Origin: an uncultured Pseudohongiella sp.
GTDB taxonomy: Bacteria; Pseudomonadota; Gammaproteobacteria; Pseudomonadales; Pseudohongiellaceae
DNA length: 64,000 nt
Assembly: GCA_902597095.1 (NCBI GenBank)
Contig: CACJWK010000002.1
Location: 1-64,000, forward strand
Direction of reading: 5' to 3'
The notes under the pieces were generated by a model. That model made no database searches. It saw only the letters and a list, made by a program, of their open reading frames with translations, and was not told the origin of the DNA. Position numbers and translations under genes: made by a program. Shown here piece by piece: positions 18,384 to 27,663 of the stretch. Each line of letters starts with the position of its first letter. Positions within the stretch are counted from its first letter, which is position 1.

Positions 18384-20012
18384 ATGACGAAAAAGCAAAA
18401 AATTCAATGCCGAATGTACCGTAGAATCCTCTGCCTTGTAGTGATCTCCTTCTCGTCTTGTAGTGATCTAACTCAAAACTCGGTATCAGAAGCGAGCAGG
18501 AGTAGTGGTAGTTTCACTTATAAAATAACGCAAGCACCGCGTTTAGTCGAAGCTACGATCGCAGAATTACAAGAATCACTAAGGTCCGGTGATTTTACCT
18601 GTCGGGATGTTGTGCGTGGCTATCTAGATAGAATAGCAGCATATGACCAGCCCAACGGTATCAACGCAATTACTGAGATAAATCCCAACGCTCTGCGTCG
18701 TGCAGATGAAATCGATTCCGCTTTAGCGAAAGGTATCGAGATGCCTCCCCTATTTTGTGCCCCGCTGCTAGTAAAAGATAATTTTGACACTGCTGACATG
18801 GTAACCACTGGGGGATCTATCGCACTGCGGAACAGTGTGCCGGAAGACGACGCCTTCATGATTCGAAAGCTTAGAGATGCAGGTGCGATTGTGCTTGCAA
18901 AAACAAATATGGCGGAGTGGGCATTCAGCCCGAGAGAAAGCATCTCCTCCTCATATGGTCGTACTGCTAATGCGTACGATCTGAACTATGTACCAGCAGG
19001 TTCATCGGGTGGCACTGCTTCTGGAGTAGCTGCAAGCTTTGGAGTCGCTGGCATGGGCTCCGACACAGGTAACTCGATCCGAGGGCCATCCTCTCATCTT
19101 TCTTTATTTGGATTACGCTCGACTTTGGGCCTGACCAGTCGAGATGGCGTAATTCCACTTAATTTTGATCGTGACATCGCTGGCCCAATGGCAAGAACGG
19201 TGGAAGATGGCGTAAAACTGTTTGACGTAATCGCAGACTATGACCCCAGCGACCCTCTAGCAGAACCAAATCGGCGTGAAGAATCCTATCTAAAATTTCT
19301 TAATGTTTATGGTCTTCAAGGTAAACGGCTTGGCGTACTTCGAAGTCTCGTGGATCAGGATGGAGCGGACCCCGAGATTAAACTTATATTTGAAGATGCC
19401 ATAGCGAAATTAAGTGAAGCCGGAGCAGAAATAGTTGATCCATTCTCGATCCCGGACTTCAAATCCCTCAGCGATGCTATTCCATTCTGCCCAAGATTTC
19501 GCTATGACATTGCTCAATATTTGCGTACGTTACGCAGCCAACCAGTCATGGATGTGAACCTTTTGCTTGATAGCGATCAAGTTTCTGATGAGGCGCGTAG
19601 TCGTCTGACTTTTTACTCGGAGTATCCGTTGGACGTTCCACCTGATGAATGGGCAGAGCCTTGTATTACTTGGCCAAACAACCCTCTGCGTAATCAGCTT
19701 CTTCAAAATGTCATTGCAGCAATGGATACAAAGCAGATCGACGGCATTATCTTTCCAACCTGGTCAAATCCACCTGCGCGTATTGATCGTGGGGTTGAAG
19801 AATATGCAGGAGACAATAGCCAGTTATTGGCACCAGATGCTGGACTCCCAGCTCTAACCGTTCCGATGGGCTTCTGGCGTAATCATTTACCAGTGGGCTT
19901 ACAATTCGTGGGGAGGCCATATTCGGAAGGCACTCTAATAGAAATGGCTTACTCGTTTGAACAGGCAACTCGCCATCGTCGACCGCCAGCTGACTACCCG
20001 GAGTTGAATTGA
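18384..20012 (+). CDS. Amidase signature family protein, predicted lipoprotein
   Basis: 542 residues from ATG 18384. The frame is open back to 18222, but the internal start gives a membrane-export signal (MYRRILCLVVISFSSC) with a plausible lipobox Cys. The amidase-signature Ser-Ser-Lys triad is present: Lys in APLLVKDNFD, cis-Ser in GMGSDTGNSIRGPSSH and nucleophile region AGSSGGTASGVA. The late segment GLPALTVPMGF is also typical. The family hydrolyses amides, but the substrate cannot be read from sequence. Export is unusual next to the cytosolic carboxylase genes that follow, so a shared pathway is uncertain. The DNA here is more AT-rich than the flanking housekeeping genes. Confidence 0.8.
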   Translation: MTKKQKIQCRMYRRILCLVVISFSSCSDLTQNSVSEASRSSGSFTYKITQAPRLVEATIAELQESLRSGDFTCRDVVRGYLDRIAAYDQPNGINAITEINPNALRRADEIDSALAKGIEMPPLFCAPLLVKDNFDTADMVTTGGSIALRNSVPEDDAFMIRKLRDAGAIVLAKTNMAEWAFSPRESISSSYGRTANAYDLNYVPAGSSGGTASGVAASFGVAGMGSDTGNSIRGPSSHLSLFGLRSTLGLTSRDGVIPLNFDRDIAGPMARTVEDGVKLFDVIADYDPSDPLAEPNRREESYLKFLNVYGLQGKRLGVLRSLVDQDGADPEIKLIFEDAIAKLSEAGAEIVDPFSIPDFKSLSDAIPFCPRFRYDIAQYLRTLRSQPVMDVNLLLDSDQVSDEARSRLTFYSEYPLDVPPDEWAEPCITWPNNPLRNQLLQNVIAAMDTKQIDGIIFPTWSNPPARIDRGVEEYAGDNSQLLAPDAGLPALTVPMGFWRNHLPVGLQFVGRPYSEGTLIEMAYSFEQATRHRRPPADYPELN

Positions 20013-20084
20013 GAAAAGATCAGCTGCATAAAATATGTTACTAGTTTAATAAAATCTCGCTTTTAGGTGGTGACGAACGGTCTT

Positions 20085-21638
20085 ATGAGTTGGGAAAAAG
20101 AAATCCAAGAAATAGAGAAGCGCAAGCAACTTGCCCTGTTACAAGGTGGCGAATCTGCAATAGAAAAACAACATCTCAAAGGGCGGCTCACAGTCCGAGA
20201 GCGAATTACTGAACTCGTCGACCCTGGTAGCTTTGAGGAAATCGGCCTTGCAGCTGGGTCAGCGAGTAGGGATGAATCAGGCGAGTTGACAAACTTTGAG
20301 CCGGCCAATTTCCTCGTTGGCTTCGGCAGAGTTAATGGTAGAAGGATCGTTGTCGGGGGTGAAGATTTCACAATGAAAGGTGGGTCTCCGTCTGCGGCGG
20401 GCTTGCGAAAAAGTATTTATGCCGAAGACCTCGCACTTCAATTTAAAGTACCGCTAATCCGGCTTCATGAAGGAGCTGGAGGCAGTGTGGGAGGCAGCGG
20501 CGAGAAGCCTGCAAGTTTACCAGATCCAGTTTACGCACCACCAAGATTCCAATCTGTAGCAAAAGCAATGGCGACGGTCCCGGTTGCCACCGCTGCGCTA
20601 GGGTCAGTCGCAGGACTCCCTGCGGGCAGGCTCGTTGCAGCACACTTTTCTGTAATGTCGAAGGCAACTGCGCAAATATTGACGGCAGGGCCTGCGGTAG
20701 TCGCACGCGCGATGGGCGAGCAGAAAAGCAAAGAGGAGCTTGGAGGCTGGAAGGTTCATACGAAAAATGGCACCGTGGATAACGGAGCTAATGATGAGAT
20801 AGCATGCTTGGAGGAGATAAGAAAATTTCTTTCCTACATGCCGAACAACATTTATGAACTTGCCCCAAGATTAACTTGTGAGGATCCTGTAGACCGTAAA
20901 GATCAAATACTCACTTCGATAGTTCCCCGCGATCGAAGAAAGTCTTTCGATATGCGACTAGTAATTAATAGCATTGTGGATCGCGCAAGTTTTTTCGAAA
21001 TAGGGACTGACTACGGCCGATCCCAAATAACGGGTCTCGCGAGGCTCAACGGACAACCAGTCGGCATTTGGGCAAACAACTGCAAGTTTCTCGCCGGCTC
21101 TATGACAGCAAATGGTGCAAACAAGGCGCGCCGATTCATGGAATTGTGCGATCTGTTCCGCCTACCAATAGTTGCGTTGGTTGATGAGCCGGGGTTTATG
21201 ATTGGAAGTCAAGCGGAAAAAGAGGCCACGATAAGATATGGCACCGCAGCAGTTTTGACCGCAGCAATGACAACCGTTCCGTGGGCTTCCGTTATGATTC
21301 GTAGGTCTTTTGGTGTTGCACAAGCCGCACACTACGGACCAGGGGGATTTGTTCTCGCTTGGCCATCTGCCGAAAGCGGACCACTACCGGTGGAAGGCGG
21401 AGTGGCAGTGGCTTTTCAAAGAGACATCGCCGCGGCGCCAGACCCGGAAGCTAGACGTCGCGAATTGGAGACGCAATTCGCTGCTAAGCAGTCTCCCTTT
21501 CCAAGATCAGAAGCGTTCAATGTCCATGATCTCATTAATCCGGCAGAAACTAGATCTGAACTTTGTCGTTGGGTCGACAGGATTGTGCCGCTTCTGCCGG
21601 GGCTCTTAGGCTCAGCACAATTTCATATACGCCCCTAA
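20085..21638 (+). CDS. Acyl-CoA carboxylase carboxyltransferase (beta) subunit
   Basis: 517 residues from ATG 20085 (MSWEKEIQEIEKRK). GTG codons at 20067 and 20070 are alternative starts closer to AGGTGG. It is a two-part crotonase-like carboxyltransferase, as in propionyl-, methylcrotonyl- and geranyl-CoA carboxylases and in biotin-dependent decarboxylases. Visible are KGRLTVRERI near residue 35, LHEGAGGSVGGS near 130 for acyl-CoA/carboxybiotin binding and GFMIGSQAEKEATIRYGTA in the C-terminal half. It transfers CO2 between biotin and an acyl-CoA. A biotin carrier follows directly, but no biotin carboxylase is nearby. The substrate is unknown. Confidence 0.85.
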   Translation: MSWEKEIQEIEKRKQLALLQGGESAIEKQHLKGRLTVRERITELVDPGSFEEIGLAAGSASRDESGELTNFEPANFLVGFGRVNGRRIVVGGEDFTMKGGSPSAAGLRKSIYAEDLALQFKVPLIRLHEGAGGSVGGSGEKPASLPDPVYAPPRFQSVAKAMATVPVATAALGSVAGLPAGRLVAAHFSVMSKATAQILTAGPAVVARAMGEQKSKEELGGWKVHTKNGTVDNGANDEIACLEEIRKFLSYMPNNIYELAPRLTCEDPVDRKDQILTSIVPRDRRKSFDMRLVINSIVDRASFFEIGTDYGRSQITGLARLNGQPVGIWANNCKFLAGSMTANGANKARRFMELCDLFRLPIVALVDEPGFMIGSQAEKEATIRYGTAAVLTAAMTTVPWASVMIRRSFGVAQAAHYGPGGFVLAWPSAESGPLPVEGGVAVAFQRDIAAAPDPEARRRELETQFAAKQSPFPRSEAFNVHDLINPAETRSELCRWVDRIVPLLPGLLGSAQFHIRP

Positions 21639-21661
21639 CATTGCATTGCGAGAAAGAAAAT

Positions 21662-21886
21662 ATGACCAAGGTGACTCTTGAAACTGCCGGCAGCGTATGG
21701 AAGGTTTTGATTAACGTTGGAGACTTTGTAGATATTGGAACAACCATGTTTATCTTAGAGGTAATGAAAATGGAAGTTTCTTACGAGGCAACCAAAAAGG
21801 GCGAAGTAGTAGCGATACATATCGAGGAAGGCGACATTGTTGAAGAAGACCAAATCGCGGTTGAAATAAGAGAAGATGAAAGTTGA
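21662..21886 (+). CDS. Biotin carboxyl carrier protein, single-domain
   Basis: 74 residues, a complete biotinyl domain with the biotinylation motif EVMKME (Lys36) at the hairpin tip. It starts 23 bp after the carboxyltransferase stop, with a GAGAAAGA ribosome site. Such stand-alone carriers serve acyl-CoA carboxylases or decarboxylases. With its neighbour it forms the carboxyltransferase half of a biotin enzyme. The ATP-dependent biotin carboxylase, or a membrane decarboxylase subunit, would have to be encoded elsewhere. Confidence 0.85.
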   Translation: MTKVTLETAGSVWKVLINVGDFVDIGTTMFILEVMKMEVSYEATKKGEVVAIHIEEGDIVEEDQIAVEIREDES

Positions 21887-21935
21887 GCCGATAAGCTGAG
21901 CAGCTTAAGACACGTCAATGCGTGTCGCCATATAG

Positions 21936-22454
21936 TCATTCTTGTGTCGCGAAATAAGATGAGGAAACAATGTCGGCTTGCACGGAATTGATCTCAACTC
22001 GATCAGCAATTGATTCCAGATATATGATGAAGTCTCTGGAGAGCCCGCCCTCGTGGTTTCTTAGCCATTTACGCATCCCCGGGAACCGAAACCACCAGCT
22101 AATTGAATCCTCTAACTCCTCCCATATCTTGCCATCAAATCGAGTTTCTAGCTGTTTCTTATAAACAACTTCCACACCAACCATCCAACTGAGGATATAA
22201 AATCCGAACCGTGCTTGCTCACACGATTTCATTTTTTGTTTATCGGACAAGCAGCACCATACTATCCTTGATAGATCGTCATCAGTTGCCATTAGTTTCA
22301 AAGCCTCAGCACGAAATAAGCTTACCTCCGTTGCCTCTTTTATATGGCTTTCCCTTGCGTTAGATTTCAACTCATAGATGAGAACTATTAGCGAAACCAG
22401 GACCCCAAAACCGGCTAGGATTTCACCAAGATCTGCAAAATCTGACAACGTCAT
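21936..22454 (-). CDS. Hypothetical one-TM protein, marine-type small membrane family
   Basis: 172 residues. One N-terminal helix (about 8-29, LGEILAGFGVLVSLIVLIYEL) is followed by a charged, mostly helical cytoplasmic or periplasmic domain rich in Trp and Glu. The layout, a helix followed by an E-L-K/R-x-N motif, matches the tandem pair at 23013-23969. I believe all three belong to one broad family of uncharacterised proteins common in marine gammaproteobacteria. Convergent with the biotin carrier gene. Confidence 0.6.
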   Translation of the reverse strand: MTLSDFADLGEILAGFGVLVSLIVLIYELKSNARESHIKEATEVSLFRAEALKLMATDDDLSRIVWCCLSDKQKMKSCEQARFGFYILSWMVGVEVVYKKQLETRFDGKIWEELEDSISWWFRFPGMRKWLRNHEGGLSRDFIIYLESIADRVEINSVQADIVSSSYFATQE

Positions 22455-23012
22455 GAATTCACTCCAACTCTAATAACGTATAGAGATATACAAGAGTATA
22501 GAAACATCCAAAAGTCAACTGCAAGCCGATTAATGTCGCACATGTCAGCAACACCGGCGCGTAATGTTGGCTTAAGGTCGGAAAGAATCGAAGGGGATCT
22601 TAATAGCGAATGTCTTTCACCAGATCAAATCCGCTTAACGCGCGCTACTTATACTATTTTGCAAGTTACCGGAGATATCAACTTACTTATCTCATCATTC
22701 CGTGCCCGGAGGCTTTGACGGCTTCGATTCTGGCGAACTGCTATGACGAGGCTATCTCAAAACCACCGCTTTCGTTTATGCAGCCGCATTTGGTCAGATC
22801 CCCCAAGGCACATAGAAAGATCATTAGAACCGTCTTTGATAACAACTGCAAAAATCAAGCAGTTTCCTGAAAAAGGTACCTATAAACAGGGTTCTTACCA
22901 CAAGCATCTTTGTCAAAGAAGCTGACTCTCACGAAAGAGTCAATATAACTATTTCAATTATTCCGATAAAGGACGAAAAGTACTTAATGAGCTATTACTT
23001 AGGAGTCCGCGC
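22455..23012. other. Gene-poor AT-rich region
   Basis: 558 bp between divergent small membrane-protein genes. Short overlapping frames (22533-22718, 22610-22870) show no recognisable protein and no good ribosome site. The right end carries TTAGGAG, the ribosome site of the next gene. Confidence 0.45.
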
Positions 23013-23498
23013 ATGTCCAAAAAAACACCCGTAGCAATATCATTTACCGGAGTGGCAAATTTTCTTGGTGTTGTTGGGATTATTGGTTCTCTTATCTTTG
23101 TAGGTCTAGAACTTAGACAGAATAAAAAACTTGCGATGACGAATGCATATCAAACACGCCTGAGTGAAATGCAGCAAGCGCAGCGGAATCTTGCAGAATC
23201 AGGTGACTTGGCCGAATTATTGGTGAAGAGAAACACACAAGGCGCTGATTCCTTGACAGAAACTGAGCTATTCCGGGTGAGGGCCTGGGCCAGAAGCGTC
23301 CAATGGCGTATGGAAAGCCAGTATTATCAGTATAAACAAGGGTTTCTTGACACAATTGCACTTGAAAGAACATTGGACGATATCGTTAGTCAGAGGATCT
23401 ATGCAGAGTGGAAAGATTTGGATTTAATAGAACGACTTTACCCTCCCGAATGGAAAACCATGATCGAAGATAGGGTAAAAAACACAGGAAACAAGTAG
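23013..23498 (+). CDS. Hypothetical one-TM protein, first of tandem pair
   Basis: 161 residues. TTAGGAG precedes the ATG. One membrane helix lies at about residues 14-32 (NFLGVVGIIGSLIFVGLEL), followed by RQN and a helical domain of about 120 residues. The first 37 residues are nearly the same as in the next gene, while the rest has diverged. The stop is followed at once by the next ATG with no gap, so the two are cotranscribed and probably arose by duplication. Function unknown. Confidence 0.65.
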   Translation: MSKKTPVAISFTGVANFLGVVGIIGSLIFVGLELRQNKKLAMTNAYQTRLSEMQQAQRNLAESGDLAELLVKRNTQGADSLTETELFRVRAWARSVQWRMESQYYQYKQGFLDTIALERTLDDIVSQRIYAEWKDLDLIERLYPPEWKTMIEDRVKNTGNK

Positions 23499-23969
23499 AT
23501 GTCTCCAAAGATACCCGTAGCAATATCATTCACTGGGATCGCCAATTTCCTTGGTGTGATCGGCGTAATTGGTTCATTAATTTTCGTCGGCTTGGAGCTG
23601 AGACAATCACAGATAATAGCATTAGCGTCACAACAGCAAGCGAGGACAGGCACCTTGGTGGATATCATCGGTACATTCTCCTACCCGGATAAGCCCGCTA
23701 ATTGGGAAGATATGATTACAAACAAACTGAGTGAAGAGCAATTCAATCTTGGCGCGAATGCCGCCTATCAACTTTGGATGCTTTATGAAAACGACCATCT
23801 CCAGCACGAATTGGGGTTGATCGATGAAGGGGTTTGGACTTCCAAAGTCTCCGCTATGAGGAATCTTTATGGCATATGTGAATTTCGCTCCATCAGCGAA
23901 CTCGCTCTCACCTTTTCGAATGCTGCTCTCTCTGAAATCGTTTTGGATTGGGATTATGAGGAATGTTGA
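23499..23969 (+). CDS. Hypothetical one-TM protein, second of tandem pair
   Basis: 156 residues, starting on the base after the previous stop. The N-terminal module (MS-K-PVAISFTG-ANFLGV) and its helix are close to those of its neighbour. The remaining 115 residues share little with it beyond overall helical character and length. The conserved anchor with a changed C-terminal part suggests the C-terminal domain sets specificity. Function unknown. Confidence 0.65.
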   Translation: MSPKIPVAISFTGIANFLGVIGVIGSLIFVGLELRQSQIIALASQQQARTGTLVDIIGTFSYPDKPANWEDMITNKLSEEQFNLGANAAYQLWMLYENDHLQHELGLIDEGVWTSKVSAMRNLYGICEFRSISELALTFSNAALSEIVLDWDYEEC

Positions 23970-24276
23970 AAACATTACGGGAACAGCGCCACATTGGACT
24001 AGACAGCAGGCAAAGTTGGTTGGCCATTCGTTTGTTGGACGTTAGTGGTTCCGCTAGCTTCAAGACTGCTAATTCTAGCCAGCTTGCAACTTTTTATGAA
24101 TTAAAAAAATCAAGGGCTAAATTGTATGAAAAGTGGTAAAAGTAGACAATCGCAGCATTGCGATGGTGGAATTTCAGTGATAAAGAGCCAAAGCCCACGT
24201 AAATAATCTGATATTGACTCCTGCCAGGGACACCAACTTGCAGTATCCTTCCTAATCTCCACATTACATAAATGCA
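23970..24276. other. Intergenic region with one doubtful short ORF
   Basis: 307 bp. A 58-codon frame (23963-24139) begins inside the previous gene's last codons and encodes a basic peptide beginning MLKTLREQRH and ending AKLYEKW. Its ribosome site is too close to the ATG and no family is recognised, so I do not call it. No promoter is clear. Confidence 0.4.
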
Positions 24277-25788
24277 ATGAATATCGGCATAACCCCTATG
24301 AGAATTTTTAGTAGCTTTGCTTTTAAACTATACCTTGCCGCCCTCTGTCTGAGCGCATTGAAAGCAACAGCGCAAACGACCTCCCTAAGCTTTTCGCGCA
24401 TTCAGCCTGACACTTTTGGCGGGAGCATGTCGTTGTCCAATGCCTGGGGCGATTATGATATGGATGGCGATCTGGATTTGGTCGTGGTATTCAAAACCGG
24501 GGATGTCAGGCTTTATAACAATGAGTTTGGCGGATTCACTAATGTTGGGCCTGACCTGGGTCTACCCATTGGTGGCAAGGAAAGACGTGCTGTCGCCTGG
24601 GGAGACTATGACGGCGACGGCTATCTGGACTTATATATCGGCAGCAATCGCCAGGGGAACGAGTTGTTTCATAACGATAGATCTCAGGGATTCACGGAAG
24701 TTACTGCTGAATTTCAAGTCGGCGTTCCTGAAGTCAGCACTCGACAGATTAGCTGGGTTGATTACGACAATAACGGCACGCTTGATTTGTTTGTTGCGGA
24801 TAGAGTCGGCGCCAACCTGCTATTCAGCAACAACGCAGGCAAATTTGTCGAAGTCGGCTCAGAACTGGGAATTGATGACTCGCGAGCCACAGTTGGCGCT
24901 TGCTGGTTTGATTATAATCAGGATGGTTTGCTCGATCTATTTTTAGCCAATCAGGGAACGGGCAAAGACGCCCTTTACCGTAATAATGGCAAGAACTTTA
25001 CGGATGTTGCCGGGCAACTGGGCATGGAAGGCGGGACAAGAGAAAGCGGAGATGGCGGCGTAGATTGCAGTATCGCGGACTTCGACAACGATGGCAATTT
25101 AGATCTCTTCGTTGCTACCTACGGAATCAATAAGCTATATCGCAATACCGGCAACGGTGCTTTCACTGAAGTAAGCAACTCCATGGGTATCACAGGCGAC
25201 GATCACATGGTCGGCGCTAGTTGGGGCGATTATGACAATGATGGCAGGGTTGATTTGTTTGTAGCAGGCTATCATGACAATGATGGTCTACGCACGCCGC
25301 ATGATCGACTGTTCCAAAATTTGGGCGGATCCTTCAGAGAGTGGAATCTTGAAAAGACTGCCCTCAATGGCGCTGACCACGGTGTGCAATGGGCGGACTT
25401 TGACGCAGATGGCGACCTGGACCTTTCGCTGACTGAAGGCTATAACATTGCCGGACGTCACCCACTAGTAAGAAATGAATTGTCTGACGATTTACGCGGA
25501 GCATCTCTTTCGGTCAGCGTAAGCGATCATAATGGAGTAATGAATCGTGCCGGCGCTGAAGTTCGGATTTTCGATCAGCAAGGTCAGCTTCTCGGATTAC
25601 GCTTAGTCACCACAGGCGATGGCTATAACAGCCATAGTAACTTGCCGGTACATCTGGGTTTACCGAATGTCGATACCGTTGATATCGAAGTAACTTTTTT
25701 GACGCCTTCCGGCAGGCAAGCGCAGCACTACCGGAATATCAGGATTGCCGATTATCTCGGCAGATCTTTTGTAGTAAACCAGCAATAA
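24277..25788 (+). CDS. Secreted FG-GAP/VCBS repeat protein, CRTAC1-like
   Basis: 503 residues, with ATG 24277 or the alternative ATG 24298 (MRIFSSFAFKLYL), which gives the tighter signal peptide ending in ATAQ. Seven or more FG-GAP/VCBS-type repeats follow, each with a Ca-binding DxDxDGxxDL motif (DYDMDGDLDLVV, DYDGDGYLDLYI, DYDNNGTLDLFV, DFDADGDLDLSL). They form a beta-propeller. The last 100 residues resemble the ASPIC/UnbV domain. Extracellular or periplasmic Ca-dependent binding is likely. Partner and ligand are unknown. Followed 37 bp later by ggt on the same strand. Confidence 0.8.
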   Translation: MNIGITPMRIFSSFAFKLYLAALCLSALKATAQTTSLSFSRIQPDTFGGSMSLSNAWGDYDMDGDLDLVVVFKTGDVRLYNNEFGGFTNVGPDLGLPIGGKERRAVAWGDYDGDGYLDLYIGSNRQGNELFHNDRSQGFTEVTAEFQVGVPEVSTRQISWVDYDNNGTLDLFVADRVGANLLFSNNAGKFVEVGSELGIDDSRATVGACWFDYNQDGLLDLFLANQGTGKDALYRNNGKNFTDVAGQLGMEGGTRESGDGGVDCSIADFDNDGNLDLFVATYGINKLYRNTGNGAFTEVSNSMGITGDDHMVGASWGDYDNDGRVDLFVAGYHDNDGLRTPHDRLFQNLGGSFREWNLEKTALNGADHGVQWADFDADGDLDLSLTEGYNIAGRHPLVRNELSDDLRGASLSVSVSDHNGVMNRAGAEVRIFDQQGQLLGLRLVTTGDGYNSHSNLPVHLGLPNVDTVDIEVTFLTPSGRQAQHYRNIRIADYLGRSFVVNQQ

Positions 25789-25825
25789 TTCACTAGCTTA
25801 TCGATATAATCACAGGGACAAAGTT

Positions 25826-27592
25826 ATGTTGAGGAAAGGTTTACATCTCATCATCGCCGGCATGTACACGCTGCCCACGCTAACAGCAACCTTTACTTCA
25901 GCTGTGGCCACTGCTCAGCAACCTGATTCAGAACCACTGTTCGAATATAGTGCAATCAATCATCCGGTCATTGGCAGAAGAGGTATGGTCGCCAGCCATA
26001 ACCAACTATCTAGTGAAATTGCGGCTGAAATTTTAGCCAAGGGTGGCAATGCCATTGACGCTGGTGCTGCGCTGGGCTTCGCTTTAGCGGTCACGCTGCC
26101 TCGTGCCGGCAACATCGGCGGCGGCGGTTTCATGCTGGTGCACGTGGCCGCATTAAATAGAACGATTGCTATCGATTTTCGTGAAACCGCGCCTGCTGCC
26201 GCAAGTCAAGATATGTTTTTTGATGCCAATGGCAACGTTGTGCTCGATCAAACCTACCGGTTCTCTCACAAATCTTCAGCTGTCCCGGGTTCAGTTGCAG
26301 GTTTAGCGCACATCGTTGAAAACTACGGCTCCATGACGCTCGCAGAAGTGCTTGAGCCTGCCATAAAATTGGCCAGGGACGGCATCGAAGTCACGTATGA
26401 CCTTGCCGCTGATCTGGCCCGTAGCCAGCGCCTAAAAAACAATCCCGCCAGCTTGCGTAAATTTTATAAGCCCGATGGTTCCAACTACGAAGTCGGCGAG
26501 CGGTGGACACAACCCGACCTAGCGTGGACACTCTCAGAAATCGCTGAGCATGGCGTCGAAGCGTTCTACAGTGGCAGTGTCGCAAAGAAAATCGTCGCCG
26601 ATATGGAAGCGCATAACGGTCTGATCACGATGCAGGACCTGGCTGACTATGAAATCGTTGAACGCGAGCCAGTTCGAGGTTCGTTTCGAGGTTACGAAAT
26701 CGCAGCCATGCCTGCACCTAGTTCTGGCGGGACGCACGTCATCCAAATGCTGAACATCCTGGAGAACTTCCCACTGGCAAAAATGGGCCCAGAAAGCGCC
26801 GATTCGCTGCACATCATGGCGGAAGCGATGAAGTTCTCCTACGCGGACCGCAGCAAATATCTCGGTGATCCTGACTTCGTAGAATTGCCTACCGAAATCC
26901 TAACAAGTAAAGAATATGCCAGTGACATCGCCGCTCAAATCTCGATGGAGCGCGCTTTAACATCTGACGAAATAGCGCCGGGCAAGCTGTCCTTCTATGA
27001 AAGTGATGAAACCACTCACTATTCTGTGGTGGACGATGAGGGCAACATGGTTGGCAATACGTATACCCTTATGTTTTCCTTTGGTTCAGGTGTTGTGATT
27101 GAAGGCACGGGGATACTCATGAACAACAACATGGGTAACTTTACGCTGCGCTCCGATATCCCCGATGCTTTTGGCTTGATGGGCAGCGAGGATAATTTGA
27201 TTCGCCCGAATCGACGCCCAGTCAGTTCCATGTCACCGATATTGGTTTCCAGAAACGGCCAACCGATCATGATGACAGGGAGCCCAGGAGGATCCAAAAT
27301 CATAAGTGCAAATATGCAGATGGTTCTAAATGTTGTTGAGTTTGGGATGAATATCGCTGATGCAGCGGTAGCACCTCGAATCCATCATCAATGGAAGCCT
27401 GATGTATTAGAAATTGAAAGTGGTATCAGCCCAGACACTGTCTCTCGATTAATTGACCGGGGGCAGAATATTAATTTCAGTCAGCGCAGCGCCGGTATGG
27501 GAAGCTTGCAGACGGTCATGTGGTCAGACGGCGTATTCTATGGATACTCAGACCCAAGACGCCCAGGAGCTGGAGCTGTCGGAGTGGATTGA
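25826..27592 (+). CDS. ggt: Gamma-glutamyltransferase
   Basis: 588 residues with an N-terminal signal (about residues 1-30). It is an Ntn-hydrolase made as a precursor that cleaves itself before the nucleophile. Here that is Thr396 in ETTHYSVVD, which aligns with E. coli Thr391. Other family motifs are GGNAIDAGAALGFALAV near residue 72, GNIGGGGFM near 95 and SSMSPILV and TGSPGG in the small subunit. It hydrolyses or transfers the gamma-glutamyl group of glutathione in the periplasm. It shares a strand with the CRTAC1-like gene. Confidence 0.92.
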   Translation: MLRKGLHLIIAGMYTLPTLTATFTSAVATAQQPDSEPLFEYSAINHPVIGRRGMVASHNQLSSEIAAEILAKGGNAIDAGAALGFALAVTLPRAGNIGGGGFMLVHVAALNRTIAIDFRETAPAAASQDMFFDANGNVVLDQTYRFSHKSSAVPGSVAGLAHIVENYGSMTLAEVLEPAIKLARDGIEVTYDLAADLARSQRLKNNPASLRKFYKPDGSNYEVGERWTQPDLAWTLSEIAEHGVEAFYSGSVAKKIVADMEAHNGLITMQDLADYEIVEREPVRGSFRGYEIAAMPAPSSGGTHVIQMLNILENFPLAKMGPESADSLHIMAEAMKFSYADRSKYLGDPDFVELPTEILTSKEYASDIAAQISMERALTSDEIAPGKLSFYESDETTHYSVVDDEGNMVGNTYTLMFSFGSGVVIEGTGILMNNNMGNFTLRSDIPDAFGLMGSEDNLIRPNRRPVSSMSPILVSRNGQPIMMTGSPGGSKIISANMQMVLNVVEFGMNIADAAVAPRIHHQWKPDVLEIESGISPDTVSRLIDRGQNINFSQRSAGMGSLQTVMWSDGVFYGYSDPRRPGAGAVGVD

Positions 27593-27632
27593 AAAATGCT
27601 CATAACAAACTGTTTTAATTAATTTTTTATAT

Positions 27633-27663
27633 CTTATGAGATGTCACGATTAGATGTCATAAG
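27633..27663. repeat. Inverted repeat between ggt and tRNA-Pro
   Basis: CTTATGA (27633-27639) and TCATAAG (27657-27663) form perfect 7-bp arms around 17 nt. It lies just past the 3' ends of both ggt (+) and tRNA-Pro (-). No U-tract follows on either side, so a classical terminator is doubtful. Confidence 0.4.

Noticed and set aside
23963-24139. 58-codon basic ORF overlapping the end of the tandem pair
   Set aside because: The ribosome site is too close to the ATG, no family is recognised and the start lies inside the previous gene's stop region.
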